Shown piece after piece: positions 15,947-25,446 of a stretch of 64,000 bases of DNA (position 1 is the stretch's first letter; each line of letters opens with the position of its first letter). The position numbers and the translations under genes are program-made. The notes below the pieces were generated by a model. The model made no database searches. It was given only the letters and a program-made list of their open reading frames with translations, and was not told where the DNA came from. The stretch spans positions 62,001 to 126,000 of the forward strand of contig NZ_JAKSYD010000077.1 of the NCBI RefSeq assembly GCF_022829605.1, given 5' to 3'. Source of the DNA: Methylobacterium sp. E-065. GTDB lineage: Bacteria; Pseudomonadota; Alphaproteobacteria; Rhizobiales; Beijerinckiaceae.

Positions 15947-17392
15947 TCACGCCAGCTTGTCCCCGATCAGGAACTGCATCGCCCGGTCCAGCCGGATCTG
16001 CGGCAGGTGTCCCGGCCGGCCGAGACCGTCAGGGCGCACGAGCGGTGGGCGGAAACGCGGGAAGCGGAGCGAACCCGGTTCCACCGCACCCTCCAGCACG
16101 GCCTCGGCCCGGGCGGGCAATTCGCCCGGGAAGATCGCGGCCTCGCTGTTGCCGTCGAACATCTCGTCGCCCACCACCTCGCCGGCCTCCGGTGTACCGG
16201 CGACCGCACGCAGGGTCTCGGCGCCGTCGTGAACGGTGGTCTCGCGGGTGGCCCGTACGGAGGCCAGCGCCACCGTGCCGACCCGGGCGCCCGCGGCTTC
16301 CGTCCGCCGCATGGCCCGCGACACGAGGAGCCTCAGCAACGCGTCGAGCCGGTCGTGGCTCGTCTGGTGGAGGTGATCGGCCTTGGTGGCAGCGAACAGC
16401 ACCCGGTCGGCCCGCGGCGCGAACAGGCGCGACAACACCGTGTTGCGGCCGATGTTGAGGCTGAGCAGCACTGCATCCAGCGCCTCTTCCAGCTCCGCCA
16501 GGGCGGTGGGCCCGGCATCGACCGCCGAGAGCACGTCCACCAGCACGATCTGCCGGTCGACCCGCTGAAAATGGTCGCGGAAGAACGGCGTTACGACCTT
16601 GCTCTTGTAGGCCTCGAACCGCCGCTCCATCAGCCCGGCGAGGCTGTCGGGGGCGATCGTCTCGCCCAGGCGGTCGAGCGGCGCGAAGGTCAGCGCGGGG
16701 GAGCCCGCGAGGTCGCCGGGCATCAGAAAGCGCCCCGGAGGCGTGGTCGCCACCGATTCCGGTCCGGCGCGCAGGCCCTCAAGGTAGTTTTTGAACGCGT
16801 CACTCGCGCGTTCGGCCGCAATCTCGTCGAGGGGGCCGTTCGGGTCGAACCCCTTGAGCGCGTCGAGCCAGGGGGCGGCGACCGCCGCGCGGCCCGGACG
16901 CCGGGTGCCGTTGATCGTCGCCCGCGACCACGCCGTGTAGCTCGTCTCGATCAGCGCAAGGTCGAGGAGCCATTCACCGGGATAATCGACCACGTCGAGC
17001 ATCAGGGTCGCCGGTCCGGTGCGCCAGCCGGCGGCGCGCTCGTAGGCGATCTCCAGGCGGAACTGGCTGATCCGGTCGGTCGAGCGCGGCCAGCGCCGTG
17101 CCTCGGTCAGCGTCCCGAAATGCTCCTCGAAGGGAAACCGCGGCACGTCGTCGTCGGGCTGCGGCACCAGCTTGGCGCGGCGCAGGCGGCCCTCCTGCGC
17201 GGGGGCGAAGGCCGGCAGGGCATGCGTCTCCACGAGGTGGTGGATCAGCGCCGTGGTGAACACGGTCTTGCCCGAGCGCGCGAGCCCGGTAACCCCGAGC
17301 CGAAGGGTCGGCTGGATCAACAGGTCGTGCGAGGCCTCGGCGAAGGCTTTGACGGCCGAGCCGGCGCGTGCGGCAAGGTCGGTCAGGGGCAC
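15947..17392 (-). CDS. ycjX: YcjX-family P-loop protein (DUF463)
   Basis: About 481 residues, the usual size. A Walker A motif sits near residue 45 (GVTGLARSGKTVFTTALIHH), followed by DVVDYPGEWLLDLALIE (Walker B-like) and VLVDVLSAVDAGP and LFAATKADHLH, the GTPase-like base-recognition region. The family is thought to be a membrane-linked ATPase/GTPase of stress response. Start is uncertain: GTG at 17392 gives a normal-length protein, although no good ribosome binding site is seen. A much longer open frame upstream runs through the end of the next gene and is rejected. ycjF follows directly. Confidence 0.87.
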   Translation of the reverse strand: MPLTDLAARAGSAVKAFAEASHDLLIQPTLRLGVTGLARSGKTVFTTALIHHLVETHALPAFAPAQEGRLRRAKLVPQPDDDVPRFPFEEHFGTLTEARRWPRSTDRISQFRLEIAYERAAGWRTGPATLMLDVVDYPGEWLLDLALIETSYTAWSRATINGTRRPGRAAVAAPWLDALKGFDPNGPLDEIAAERASDAFKNYLEGLRAGPESVATTPPGRFLMPGDLAGSPALTFAPLDRLGETIAPDSLAGLMERRFEAYKSKVVTPFFRDHFQRVDRQIVLVDVLSAVDAGPTALAELEEALDAVLLSLNIGRNTVLSRLFAPRADRVLFAATKADHLHQTSHDRLDALLRLLVSRAMRRTEAAGARVGTVALASVRATRETTVHDGAETLRAVAGTPEAGEVVGDEMFDGNSEAAIFPGELPARAEAVLEGAVEPGSLRFPRFRPPLVRPDGLGRPGHLPQIRLDRAMQFLIGDKLA

Positions 17393-17478
17393 GGGCGGGC
17401 TCGTGGTGAGGGGAACGGGCGGGGTGGAAGTCGCGCCGCAGAGGTGGCGCGGCGCGGGCCGAACCGCAAGGCTTGTCG

Positions 17479-18594
17479 TTACGGCGGGGTGCCCCCAGCG
17501 GCCGGTGTGAGCGGGCGCAGCCGGGCGATTGCCCCGGCGACGAGGTTCGGACCGGCCCGGAGGGTGCCGAGTTCCACCGCCGACATCGCCAGCATCACCG
17601 GCGCGAGGTTGGCGCGCGGCGTTCCGTCCGACTCGAACAGGTTGAGATCGTCGCCGGGTTTCAGGCCGACGCTGCCGCTGATCCGGGCGGCGTAGGCCTG
17701 GATCCGTGTCTCGTCGCCCGTGCAGAGCGGGGCCGGTAGGCGCAGGTCGAGAAGGGGCAGGCCAGCCGCGATGGCAGGCAGGAGCGCGGATTCGGCCACC
17801 ATCCGGTCGGGGTTCGGCACCCGGCCGTCCGCCTTCCGATCGAGGAGCGCCGATGGATCGGCGACGCTCCGGGTGGGGCGTGCGGACGGGGAGATGTCGG
17901 ACGCGATGTCGGGTACGGGCCGGAGCGCCGCCACGCGCGGAAGGGCGGGGCGACGGGTCGGCCGGCCGGCCATGCGCGCGAGGGGCGACCAGGGCTGCAC
18001 GCGCAGGACTGTCCGACCCCGGGGCGCTCCGCCTGGGCGGTGCTTCGCGAGGAAGCGGGCGCGCAGCGTCCGTCCCAGGCCGCGCGGCGCCAGCGCCGTC
18101 GCGACGGCGGCCGCCTTTACCCCTCCGCCCGCTCCCGGGGACGCGACCCGGCACTCGGCCGGCGCCCAGCGGCGCACGATGGCGAGCGCCGTGTGCCGGT
18201 TATAGTCGCGGTAGTAGCGCCGCAGCAGGCTCGCCGCCGCGTCGGCCCCGTCATCGAGGGTGGCGAAGGCGGTATGCCCCTCGGCGTCCGCGCCGATCTC
18301 GCCCGGCCAGCGCGCCGACTTGATGCACCAGCCGTTGTTCAGCCGCACGCATCGGGCGACGTAGGGCGGATCCGCCGTCAGCGAGGCCGTGAGAGCCAGC
18401 GCCCGCGGCAGAAGCTGCGCGCCGGTCTCAGTGTGCCAGTTCGAGACGGAGCGGGTGGCGGGGTCGAAGCGCGGGGCCGGTTCGATGGGCGTGGCGATCA
18501 CCGGGGCCGCCGGCGGCCCGCGCAGGGCGGCATCCGCGCCCTCCGTTGCGAGAGGCATCAGGCTGGTCAGAAGGACGAGCGCGTTCAACAACAC
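17479..18594 (-). CDS. Exported protein with lysozyme-like (phage P5-type) domain, function unknown
   Basis: About 371 residues. The N-terminus VLLNALVLLTSLMPLATEGA looks like a signal peptide. Residues about 75-150 (RCVRLNNGWCIKSARWPGEI, then TAFATLDDGADAAASLLRRY and IVRRWAPAEC) follow the pattern NN-x-G-N-I, FA-x-F, G-x-A-A, L-x-x-Y, RWAP seen in lysozyme-like structural proteins. The middle is basic and Pro-rich; the end is a globular region with three Cys overall. Start GTG at 18594 has AAGGA upstream and gives the signal peptide. It precedes ycjX and ycjF and may share their operon. Catalytic activity is not shown: no clear Glu is placed. Confidence 0.65.
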   Translation of the reverse strand: MLLNALVLLTSLMPLATEGADAALRGPPAAPVIATPIEPAPRFDPATRSVSNWHTETGAQLLPRALALTASLTADPPYVARCVRLNNGWCIKSARWPGEIGADAEGHTAFATLDDGADAAASLLRRYYRDYNRHTALAIVRRWAPAECRVASPGAGGGVKAAAVATALAPRGLGRTLRARFLAKHRPGGAPRGRTVLRVQPWSPLARMAGRPTRRPALPRVAALRPVPDIASDISPSARPTRSVADPSALLDRKADGRVPNPDRMVAESALLPAIAAGLPLLDLRLPAPLCTGDETRIQAYAARISGSVGLKPGDDLNLFESDGTPRANLAPVMLAMSAVELGTLRAGPNLVAGAIARLRPLTPAAGGTPP

Positions 18595-18632
18595 GCGGAT
18601 CGGTCCTTGAATCTTGTGTGCAAGTGCATCGC

Positions 18633-18663
18633 CTTTCCGTCCCTCGCAAAGGGGGACGGAAAG
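18633..18663. terminator. Hairpin after hisN
   Basis: Perfect 11-bp arms ctttccgtccc (18633-18643) and gggacggaaag (18653-18663) with a 9-base loop. It lies between the hisN stop and the next gene in the direction of transcription. There is no clear T-tract, so termination is a guess. Confidence 0.5.
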
Positions 18664-18757
18664 CGCCGGACATAGGTCTGCACGCCCAGTCCTTCGGCCG
18701 CAATGCCGCAAGTTCTTGCGCGCCGACGCGCGGGCATCGGGCTCCCCCGCCCTGCCG

Positions 18758-19546
18758 TCACGGGTTCAGCACCTTGAGCGTGGCCGCGTGCAGCCGCGGA
18801 TCGCCCGCCGCCACGATACGCCCGCCCCCGGCCGCCGGGCCGCCATCCCAAGTTGTGACCCGCCCGCCCGCGCCCTCGATAATCGGGATCAGGGCCACGA
18901 TGTCGTAGGGCTTCAGCCCCGACTCCACCACCAGATCGATCTGGCCGGCCGCCAGCATGCAGTAGGCGTAGCAATCGGCGCCGTAGCGCGACATCCGCAC
19001 CTGTCCCTCCAGCGCTCGAAAGCGTTCCGCCTCCTGGCCGGCCGCGAACAGCCGCGGGTCCGTCGAGGCCAGGATCGCCTGGGCGAGGTCCCCGCAGCGG
19101 CGGGTAAGCAGGGGGCGTTCGCCCGTAGGCCCGCGCAGGCGGGCGCTCTTTCCGTCGCCGGTGAAGCGCTCACCGAGATAGGGCTGATGCATCATCCCGC
19201 GGACGGGTACGCCGTTGCGGGTCAGCCCGATCAGGGTGCCCCAGGTTGGCAGCCCTGCGATGAAGGCCCGGGTGCCGTCGATCGGGTCGAGCACCCAGAC
19301 GCATTCGGCATCAGTGCGCTCAGCGCCGAATTCCTCGCCCAGGATGCCGTGGCCCGGGAAGGTCTGGCCGATCAGCTTGCGCAGCACGATTTCGGCGGCC
19401 CGGTCGGCCTCGGTGACCGGATCGAACGGCGCGCCGCCGCGGGCCTTGTCGTCGAGCCCGAACTGGGCGCGGAAGAATGGCAGGATCGCCTTCCCGGACG
19501 CATCCGCCAGATCGTCCAGGAATCGCCCGAGTTCGACGACGCTCAT
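18758..19546 (-). CDS. hisN: Histidinol-phosphatase, inositol-monophosphatase type
   Basis: A 262-residue IMPase-fold phosphatase. Metal-site motifs are GEEFG near residue 72, WVLDPIDGTRAFIAGLPTWG near 85-105, and ESGLKPYDIVALIPIIEGAG near 210-230. The HisN group of alphaproteobacteria has this length and the GLPTWGTLIGL stretch, which favours histidinol-phosphate over inositol-phosphate as substrate. That is a family inference, since no other his genes are nearby. It removes phosphate from L-histidinol phosphate in histidine synthesis. Start is ATG at 19546. It stands alone, 107 bp from the permease gene. Confidence 0.85.
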   Translation of the reverse strand: MSVVELGRFLDDLADASGKAILPFFRAQFGLDDKARGGAPFDPVTEADRAAEIVLRKLIGQTFPGHGILGEEFGAERTDAECVWVLDPIDGTRAFIAGLPTWGTLIGLTRNGVPVRGMMHQPYLGERFTGDGKSARLRGPTGERPLLTRRCGDLAQAILASTDPRLFAAGQEAERFRALEGQVRMSRYGADCYAYCMLAAGQIDLVVESGLKPYDIVALIPIIEGAGGRVTTWDGGPAAGGGRIVAAGDPRLHAATLKVLNP

Positions 19547-19652
19547 CGGATCACTCCCTGTCCATCTGCGGCTGGCCGACGCGAAGGGCCGGCACCCGAC
19601 GAAACCGGGGCGTCCCCCCGGCCGTCAAGCCCCCGAGACCGGAACGACGGCG

Positions 19653-21704
19653 TCATGCGCCGGCTGCGACAGGCGCAGGCAGGGCATCTTCCCTGCTCTT
19701 CGGGTCCTGCACCGCTCGGGCGTCTCTCGTATCCGGATCCTGCGCGGCAGCCAGGACCGCCTCGACGACCGCCCGCAGCGAGCCGGCTTGCGCGTCGGCC
19801 CCCGTCGACCGCTCCGCGGCGGCCACGGCCCGGTCATCGTCCCGAACGAGCCAGAGCCCGAGCAGCACCGGCACACCCGGCATCCGCTCCTTCAAGCGCC
19901 GGATCAGCCGGCGCAGATGCGTGGGTTCGCCGTCGAGGGCGAGGGAGATGACGCAGGTCATCTGCGCCGCGCCGGGCTCGAACCGCCCGATCCGCGCCGC
20001 CGACGCCTCGCTAAAGGAAACGGTACGGGCCCCGATCCCACGCTTCTCCAGGATCTGTGTCAGGATCGCGGCAGCGGCCTCGTCGAGGAAGCCGCGCCCG
20101 GAGATGCAGAGCACAGCGCCCTGTCGCCTCCAGGCCGCAGCGAGCCCGTCCGGCGCCGGGCCCATCGGCAGCGGGCTGCAGGTACCTTCGCCGGAGCCGC
20201 TGCCGCCCTGCCCCGCCGCCTCCGCGACCATGTCGCTCCGGTCGGCGAGATCCGCGATCAGCTCGCCCAAAGCGGTGCGCATCGCGGCTTTCTGCCGGGC
20301 GGTCAGCACCCCCCGTGCCGCGTCCCGGGCAGCGAGTTCGAGCGCCTTGAGGACCACCTCGTCGTAATAGGACGAGAGTGCGCATTGCTGCAGGATCAGC
20401 TCGGCATGGCCCAGCACCTCCTCCGAATCGCCCGCGAGGATCCGCTGATAGAAGTTCTGTACGGGCGTCAGCGCAGGCCGGTCGCCGAACAGCACGTCGA
20501 GGAATTCGAGGTGCTCCACGTGGCGGCCGAGCACCACGAGGCAGACGGTGAGCGGCGTCGAGAGCAGCAGGCCGACCGGTCCCCACAGCCAAGTCCAGAA
20601 CAGGGCCGAAACCAGCACCGCGAAGGGCGAGAGCCCGGTGGATTGGCCATAGACGATCGGCTCGACCACCTGCCCGGTCAGCGGCTCCAGGATGACGAAC
20701 AGGATCGCCACCGCGATCATCATGTTCCAACCGGGATCCACCGCGGCCGCGAGCGCCATCGGCAGGATCGCCGACAGGACCGCGCCGAGATACGGCACGA
20801 AGCGCATCAGGGCCGAAAAGATTGCCCAGAGCACCGGGTTTGGCACGCCGATCACGTAGAGCCCGATGCCGACCACGATCCCGAAGGCGGCGTTGAGGGC
20901 GAGCTGAACCACGAAGTAGCGGCTCAGGCGCTTGGCCGCGTCGTCTATCGCCACGGTGGTACGGTGCAGGTCGCTCGATCCGGCGAGCCGGATCATGCGG
21001 TCGCGCAGATCCTCGCGCTGCATCAGCACGAATAGTAGGACCACGAACACGATACCGACGGTGGCCAGCGGATGCATGACCGGCGTCAGCACCGTGGACA
21101 GCATTTCCAGCGAGCCCGGCGGGGTCGAGGCCACCTCGACCACCACGGGTTTCGGCTGCGATCCCGTCTGGTCCGGCGCCGGCTGCGGCGGCGTGGCGGC
21201 CGGCCCCTCCGCGGCGCCCACCTCCTTTCCCGCCTCCTTGCCACCGGTGTGCAGGGCGCGCCCGATATTGGCTACGTATTCGGTGGCGTGCCCCACGGGC
21301 GAGTCGCGCAGGCCGTTGATTTTATGCTCGATCGTAGACCGGTAGCGCGGGACGTCCCCAGCCAGGTCGGCCGCCTGGATGCCGATCAGGGTCGCCATCG
21401 ACGCCACGACGCCGAGGGTCAGGAGGACGCTGACGCCCACCGCCACCAGCCGCGGCAGGCGCAGCCGCCGCAGGCGGTTCACCAGCGGCGTGAGCACGAA
21501 GGACAGAAGCAGCGCGATCGCGATCGGGATGAAGATTTCGCGGCCGAAATACAGCGCCGCGATGATCGTGGCGCCGACCACCACGGGCGATGCCATGGCG
21601 GCCCGTGGGGTCTCGGCGGCGGCGACGCGCGTGGGGCGCGGCGGGATCAGGGGCGCGCCCTGCCGCGCCGCCGGTTCACCCCCGACCGGGGTTCTTGTTG
21701 CCAT
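19653..21704 (-). CDS. AI-2E family permease with C-terminal soluble domain
   Basis: A 683-residue protein. Residues about 35-400 are an AI-2E/PerM-type transporter: helices ASPVVVGATIIAALYFG and IPIAIALLLSFVLTPLVN, a long periplasmic loop with Pro-rich insert, then LNAAFGIVVGIGLYVIGVPN, LMRFVPYLGAVLSAILPM and EPIVYGQSTGLSPFAVLVSA. Residues about 410-500 are helical (DSEEVLGHAELILQQCALS). Residues about 530-620 look like a Rossmann or B12-binding-like fold (AVLCISGRGFLDEAAAAILT, TCVISLAL, PVLLGLWL). The substrate of this subgroup is unknown; the AI-2 name does not prove autoinducer export. Start is ATG at 21704. Confidence 0.85.
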   Translation of the reverse strand: MATRTPVGGEPAARQGAPLIPPRPTRVAAAETPRAAMASPVVVGATIIAALYFGREIFIPIAIALLLSFVLTPLVNRLRRLRLPRLVAVGVSVLLTLGVVASMATLIGIQAADLAGDVPRYRSTIEHKINGLRDSPVGHATEYVANIGRALHTGGKEAGKEVGAAEGPAATPPQPAPDQTGSQPKPVVVEVASTPPGSLEMLSTVLTPVMHPLATVGIVFVVLLFVLMQREDLRDRMIRLAGSSDLHRTTVAIDDAAKRLSRYFVVQLALNAAFGIVVGIGLYVIGVPNPVLWAIFSALMRFVPYLGAVLSAILPMALAAAVDPGWNMMIAVAILFVILEPLTGQVVEPIVYGQSTGLSPFAVLVSALFWTWLWGPVGLLLSTPLTVCLVVLGRHVEHLEFLDVLFGDRPALTPVQNFYQRILAGDSEEVLGHAELILQQCALSSYYDEVVLKALELAARDAARGVLTARQKAAMRTALGELIADLADRSDMVAEAAGQGGSGSGEGTCSPLPMGPAPDGLAAAWRRQGAVLCISGRGFLDEAAAAILTQILEKRGIGARTVSFSEASAARIGRFEPGAAQMTCVISLALDGEPTHLRRLIRRLKERMPGVPVLLGLWLVRDDDRAVAAAERSTGADAQAGSLRAVVEAVLAAAQDPDTRDARAVQDPKSREDALPAPVAAGA

Positions 21705-21816
21705 GCCGCGATCCGCGCCCCGAACGCTACAGGCGGGCGCCCGCCGGGGTCGGACGAGGCCGCGCGCTCGGGGAACGGCATGGGACGGGAAAACGATCCC
21801 GCACGGCGTGCAGGGA

Positions 21817-23271
21817 TCACGCCCCCTGCACGCCGGCCCGCATCACCTCACCCGCATCCTTCAGCTCCGGCAGCGACCAGCACAGCTGCATCACCCGCTT
21901 GGCCTGCGCGTCCGGCAGCACGCCCGCCGCGAGATCCGTGAACTTCGCCTCCAACTGCGCGTCCGACATCGGCTTCTCCACGCTGCCGATCGCGTGTTCG
22001 ATGAAGCGGTGGAAAGTCCGTCCGTCGTTCAGCGTCACGGTCATGTCGACCTGCGCGGCGTCGATGCCGGGGGTGACCACCGGCATGATTTTCTGGCGGA
22101 GCGCCACCACCCGCGGATCGTTCACGGCACGGTCGCTGAACTGCTTCTCGCCGCCCGCGCCCTCCACGAACGCGACCGCGGCGGCGTGGTAGATGCTGAA
22201 CTTGCCTTCCAGTCCGGTCTTCGGCGCGGTCTTGCCGGTCAGTTCCAGCACCAGCGGGTGGACCTTGAGGTCGACGCGCTTGATGTCCTCCGGCTTGACG
22301 TGATCCTCATCGCGGATCTGGATCGCAGCGTCGATCGTCGGATGCATGACGATGCCGCAGGCGAAGGGCTTGTAGGTGTTGAGCTGCGCCTCGTAGCGGG
22401 TGCCGAGCCCATCGGTGATCTCGGACCAGTCCTGCTTGGTGGAGATCGTGTTGGCCCAGCCGCGCTTGGCCTCGATCATCCCGTCCGACGAGGTGAAGCC
22501 CTTGGCGGCCAGGATCGCCGCGAACAGGCCGTTCGAGGCCGCGCGGCCGGGATTGAAGCTCTTGTTCATGGAGCCGAACGACTCGCGCAGGCCCACCGGC
22601 TGCGAGGCGGCGAGCCCCAGCGCGTAGACCATCTGCTGTTCGGTCAGCCCCATCAGCTTGCCGGCGGCGGCGGCCGATCCGAACACGCCCGCGGTGCCGG
22701 TGATGTGCCAGCCGGCATCGTAGTGGTTCGGATAGACGGCGTTGCCGATCCGGCATTCGGCCTCAATCCCCACCACGAGGGCGTCGAGGAAGTCCTTGCC
22801 GGAGACCGGCTTCATCGACGCGTAGGCCAGGATCGCCGAGGCGACTGGTCCGGCCGGGTGGATGATCGTCTTCAGATGGGTGTCGTCGAAGTCGAAGATG
22901 TGGCTCGCCACGCCGTTGAGGAAGGCGGCGTTCATGATGTCGAACCGCTCGGTCCGGCCGAACAACCCGGCCTGCGGCGGCCCCGAGAAGGGCTGCAGCG
23001 CCGACACTGCGACATCCACGGTCTCGTGGTGCGAGCCGCCGATCGCCACGCCAACCCAGTTGAGGAAGCTGCGCACGCCCTCGCGGCGGACGGGTTCCGG
23101 CAGCGTGTCGTAGGAGGAGGACAGGATCCACTGCGCCAGAATTTTGGTGACGTGCGGCGGCGCGGACTTGGCGGCGGGTTTCACCGCCTCGGCAGCTTGG
23201 GCGCCGGGCAAAGCTGGCGTCGTGAGGGCGAGCCCGGCGGCCCCGATCAGCGAACGGCGATTCATCGACAT
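21817..23271 (-). CDS. MmgE/PrpD-family protein with Tat signal, copy 1
   Basis: A 484-residue member of the MmgE/PrpD (2-methylcitrate dehydratase-like) family. The N-terminus MSMNRRSLIGAAGLALTTPA is a Tat-type signal with an RR motif and an AxA site near residue 27. The core has NWVGVAIGGSHHETVDVAV, NGVASHIFDFDDTHLKTIIH, HITGTAGVFGSAAAAGKLMG, and KPFACGIVMHPTIDAAIQI. Characterised relatives (PrpD, cis-aconitate decarboxylase) work in the cytoplasm, so export is unusual. The reaction is unknown. It stands alone: no prp genes nearby. A second exported paralogue is at 46165-47598. Confidence 0.85.
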   Translation of the reverse strand: MSMNRRSLIGAAGLALTTPALPGAQAAEAVKPAAKSAPPHVTKILAQWILSSSYDTLPEPVRREGVRSFLNWVGVAIGGSHHETVDVAVSALQPFSGPPQAGLFGRTERFDIMNAAFLNGVASHIFDFDDTHLKTIIHPAGPVASAILAYASMKPVSGKDFLDALVVGIEAECRIGNAVYPNHYDAGWHITGTAGVFGSAAAAGKLMGLTEQQMVYALGLAASQPVGLRESFGSMNKSFNPGRAASNGLFAAILAAKGFTSSDGMIEAKRGWANTISTKQDWSEITDGLGTRYEAQLNTYKPFACGIVMHPTIDAAIQIRDEDHVKPEDIKRVDLKVHPLVLELTGKTAPKTGLEGKFSIYHAAAVAFVEGAGGEKQFSDRAVNDPRVVALRQKIMPVVTPGIDAAQVDMTVTLNDGRTFHRFIEHAIGSVEKPMSDAQLEAKFTDLAAGVLPDAQAKRVMQLCWSLPELKDAGEVMRAGVQGA

Positions 23272-23383
23272 GGCGTTCTCCCAGACAGGGCCGCCCGTGG
23301 CGGCTCCGGTTGGACGACATGATAATGAATTCAGTCGGGGCCCGTCAGCCTCCGTGTTTCACCCTGCCGGGTCTGACACCTGT

Positions 23384-24676
23384 TCACACCACAACCGGCA
23401 GCGCCTCCTGATCGCCGACGCCGAACACGCGTCTGTAGCGGGCGACTTCCTCGGCCGGCCCCTGCGCCTTGGTGGGATTGTCAGACAGCTTCACGGTCGG
23501 CCGGCCATTGGCGTCCGTGACCTTGCAGACGATCGAGACCGGATCGAGCTTGCCGTCCGGCAGCAGCCCGCGAAAGTCGTTGGTGAGCAGCGTGCCCCAG
23601 CCGTAGCCGATGCGCATCCGCCCGTGGAACCGGGTGTGGATGCGTTCGATCTCGTCGATATCGAGCCCGTCGGAGAAGATCGCGAGTTTTTCGCGCGGGT
23701 CGCGTCCGCGCGCCTGCCAGAACCGGATCGCCTCCTCGCCGCCCTCGATCGGGTCCTTGGAATCGATGCGGATCCCAGTCCAGTCGCTGACCCAGTCGGG
23801 GGCGTTGGCCAGGAAGCCCGTCGTGCCGTAGGCGTCGGGCAGGACGACCAGGAGGTTGCCCTGGTAATCCTCCTGCCAGTCGGCGAGCACGCGATAGGGC
23901 GCGGCGGCGAGCGCCGCGTCGTCCTCCGCGAGCGCCGCGTAGACCATCGGCAACTCGTGGGCGTTCGTGCCCACAGGCTCGACCTCCTGCCGGGCGGCGA
24001 TCAGGCAATTCGAGGTGCCGAGGAACGCGCCGCCCAGGCCCTCGGCCATCGCCTGCACGCACCAGTCCTGCCACAGGAAGCCGTGCCGCCGCCGGGTGCC
24101 GAAATCCGCCACCGACAGGTCCGGCAGCTTCTGCAGCCGCTCGATCTTCTCCCAGACCCGGGTCATCGCCCGGGCATAGAGTACCTGAAGCTCGAGCTTG
24201 CCCATGTCCCGCAGCACGGCCCGCGCCCGCAATTCGTTGAGGATCGCGAGGGCCGGGACCTCCCACATCGTGGTCTCGACCCAGGGGCCGTGGAAGGTCA
24301 GCTCGTACTGGCCGTCGTGGACGGCGAGTTCGTACTCGGGGAGCCGGAAGTTCTCCAGCCAATCGACGAATTCCGGCCCGAGGATGCGCCCCTGGCCGCG
24401 GAAGACGTTGCCGCGCAGCCACGTGACCTCGCCCTTGCTGAGGCGCAGCGTCCGGGCGTGGTCGAGCTGCTCGCGCAGCAGCCCGGCATCGACCTCGTCG
24501 GCGATGCGGATCCGGTGCGTCCGGTTGGCGATGCCGAAGGTGGCGCGGATGTCCGGATGCCGGCGCAGGATCGATTGCGCCATCAGCAGCTTGTAGAAAT
24601 CCGTGTCGAGCAGCGACCGCTCGACCGGGTCGATGCGGAAGCTGTGATCGTAAACCCGCTTCGCCAGATCGAGCAT
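23384..24676 (-). CDS. pncB: Nicotinate phosphoribosyltransferase
   Basis: A 430-residue cytoplasmic enzyme of the Preiss-Handler NAD salvage route; it joins nicotinate with PRPP using ATP. Family signatures are [15 protein letters not shown] near residue 25, [20 protein letters not shown] near 190 with the autophosphorylated His, [20 protein letters not shown], and [10 protein letters not shown] near 345. Length fits the PncB type rather than the longer actinobacterial form. Start is ATG at 24676. No partner genes of NAD synthesis are adjacent. A hairpin at 24743-24769 separates it from the gene before. Confidence 0.95.
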   Translation of the reverse strand: MLDLAKRVYDHSFRIDPVERSLLDTDFYKLLMAQSILRRHPDIRATFGIANRTHRIRIADEVDAGLLREQLDHARTLRLSKGEVTWLRGNVFRGQGRILGPEFVDWLENFRLPEYELAVHDGQYELTFHGPWVETTMWEVPALAILNELRARAVLRDMGKLELQVLYARAMTRVWEKIERLQKLPDLSVADFGTRRRHGFLWQDWCVQAMAEGLGGAFLGTSNCLIAARQEVEPVGTNAHELPMVYAALAEDDAALAAAPYRVLADWQEDYQGNLLVVLPDAYGTTGFLANAPDWVSDWTGIRIDSKDPIEGGEEAIRFWQARGRDPREKLAIFSDGLDIDEIERIHTRFHGRMRIGYGWGTLLTNDFRGLLPDGKLDPVSIVCKVTDANGRPTVKLSDNPTKAQGPAEEVARYRRVFGVGDQEALPVVV

Positions 24677-24742
24677 TCTTCCGGGACTCTGCTGCGCTTC
24701 GCCGACGCAGAGCGCATGCCGGGCCCGGCCCCGTCAAGAAGA

Positions 24743-24769
24743 CGGGCGGCTCCCGATGGAGACCGCCCG
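24743..24769 (-). terminator. Probable intrinsic terminator
   Basis: Arms cgggcgg (24743-24749) and ccgcccg (24763-24769) with a 13-base loop. In the leftward direction the stem is followed by TCTTCTTGA, a weak T-rich stretch. It lies after the flavin-binding stress protein gene and before pncB. Confidence 0.55.
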
Positions 24770-24798
24770 CGGACGTACAGCGTTCCGAAACCGAAGAG

Positions 24799-25302
24799 TC
24801 AGGCCAGATCGACCTTCTTGGTCTCGGTCTTCGGGCTCTCGCCGGTGAGCGAGGCCTTCACGTAGCCGTAGAGGTGCAGCATCGTGCTGTTCGGGCTGTC
24901 CCAGTACTCGCCCTTCTCCGGGTGGACGCGGATCAGCGCGACCTCGGGATCGTCCTTGCCGTTGGGGAACCAGGTCTTAAGGCTCTCATTCCACTTCGCG
25001 TCGATGATCGACTGGTCGCGGACGATCTCGGCCTTGCCGGCCACCGAGACGTAGTTCTGGCTCGACGGGTCGGAATAGGCGAGGTTGATCTGGTTGTCCT
25101 TGCTGATCTCGGCCGTCTTGGGCGAGTGCAGCTTGGTGAAGAACCACAGGTCGCCGTTCTCATCGACGTCGTTGTTCCACATCGGGCGGCTGTTGAGCGT
25201 ACCGTCGGAATCGACGGTCGTCATCATGGCGATCTTCACGTCCTTGATGAGTTCGAACAGCTTCTTCGCGCCCTCGTGGTCGCGGTGGTTGCCCTGATGC
25301 AT
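24799..25302 (-). CDS. Pyridoxamine-phosphate-oxidase-like general stress protein
   Basis: A 167-residue split-barrel flavin-binding protein of the general stress protein 26 type. Visible are KIAMMTTVDSDGTLNSRPMW, DLWFFTKLHSPKTAEISKD, NINLAYSD-like QINLAYSDPSSQNYVSVAG, and VEWDSP-type GEYWDSPNSTM with LYGYVKASLTGE. Relatives bind FMN or FAD and are induced by stress; the substrate is unknown. Start is ATG at 25302; upstream codons have no family match. Composition is more Asp/Lys-rich than its neighbours, as usual for this family. Monocistronic. Confidence 0.88.
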   Translation of the reverse strand: MHQGNHRDHEGAKKLFELIKDVKIAMMTTVDSDGTLNSRPMWNNDVDENGDLWFFTKLHSPKTAEISKDNQINLAYSDPSSQNYVSVAGKAEIVRDQSIIDAKWNESLKTWFPNGKDDPEVALIRVHPEKGEYWDSPNSTMLHLYGYVKASLTGESPKTETKKVDLA

Positions 25303-25446
25303 GAACTTGGTCTCCTGATCGTCGGTTCGGGCGGTGATTCCAGAGGCGCGCGGAGGCGCGCCGGAGGGGTCCCCGCCGGAAGGGTGACCCGACAACGGAT
25401 CAATCTGCCGTTGGTTCAGCTTGCGCGTGCGGAGGCGGAGGTTCGG

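Noticed and set aside
15947..18154. A 735-residue open frame around ycjX.
   Set aside because: The first 250 residues are Arg/Pro-rich, have no family match and lie across the end of the neighbouring gene; GC-rich DNA gives such false extensions. Only the YcjX part is kept.
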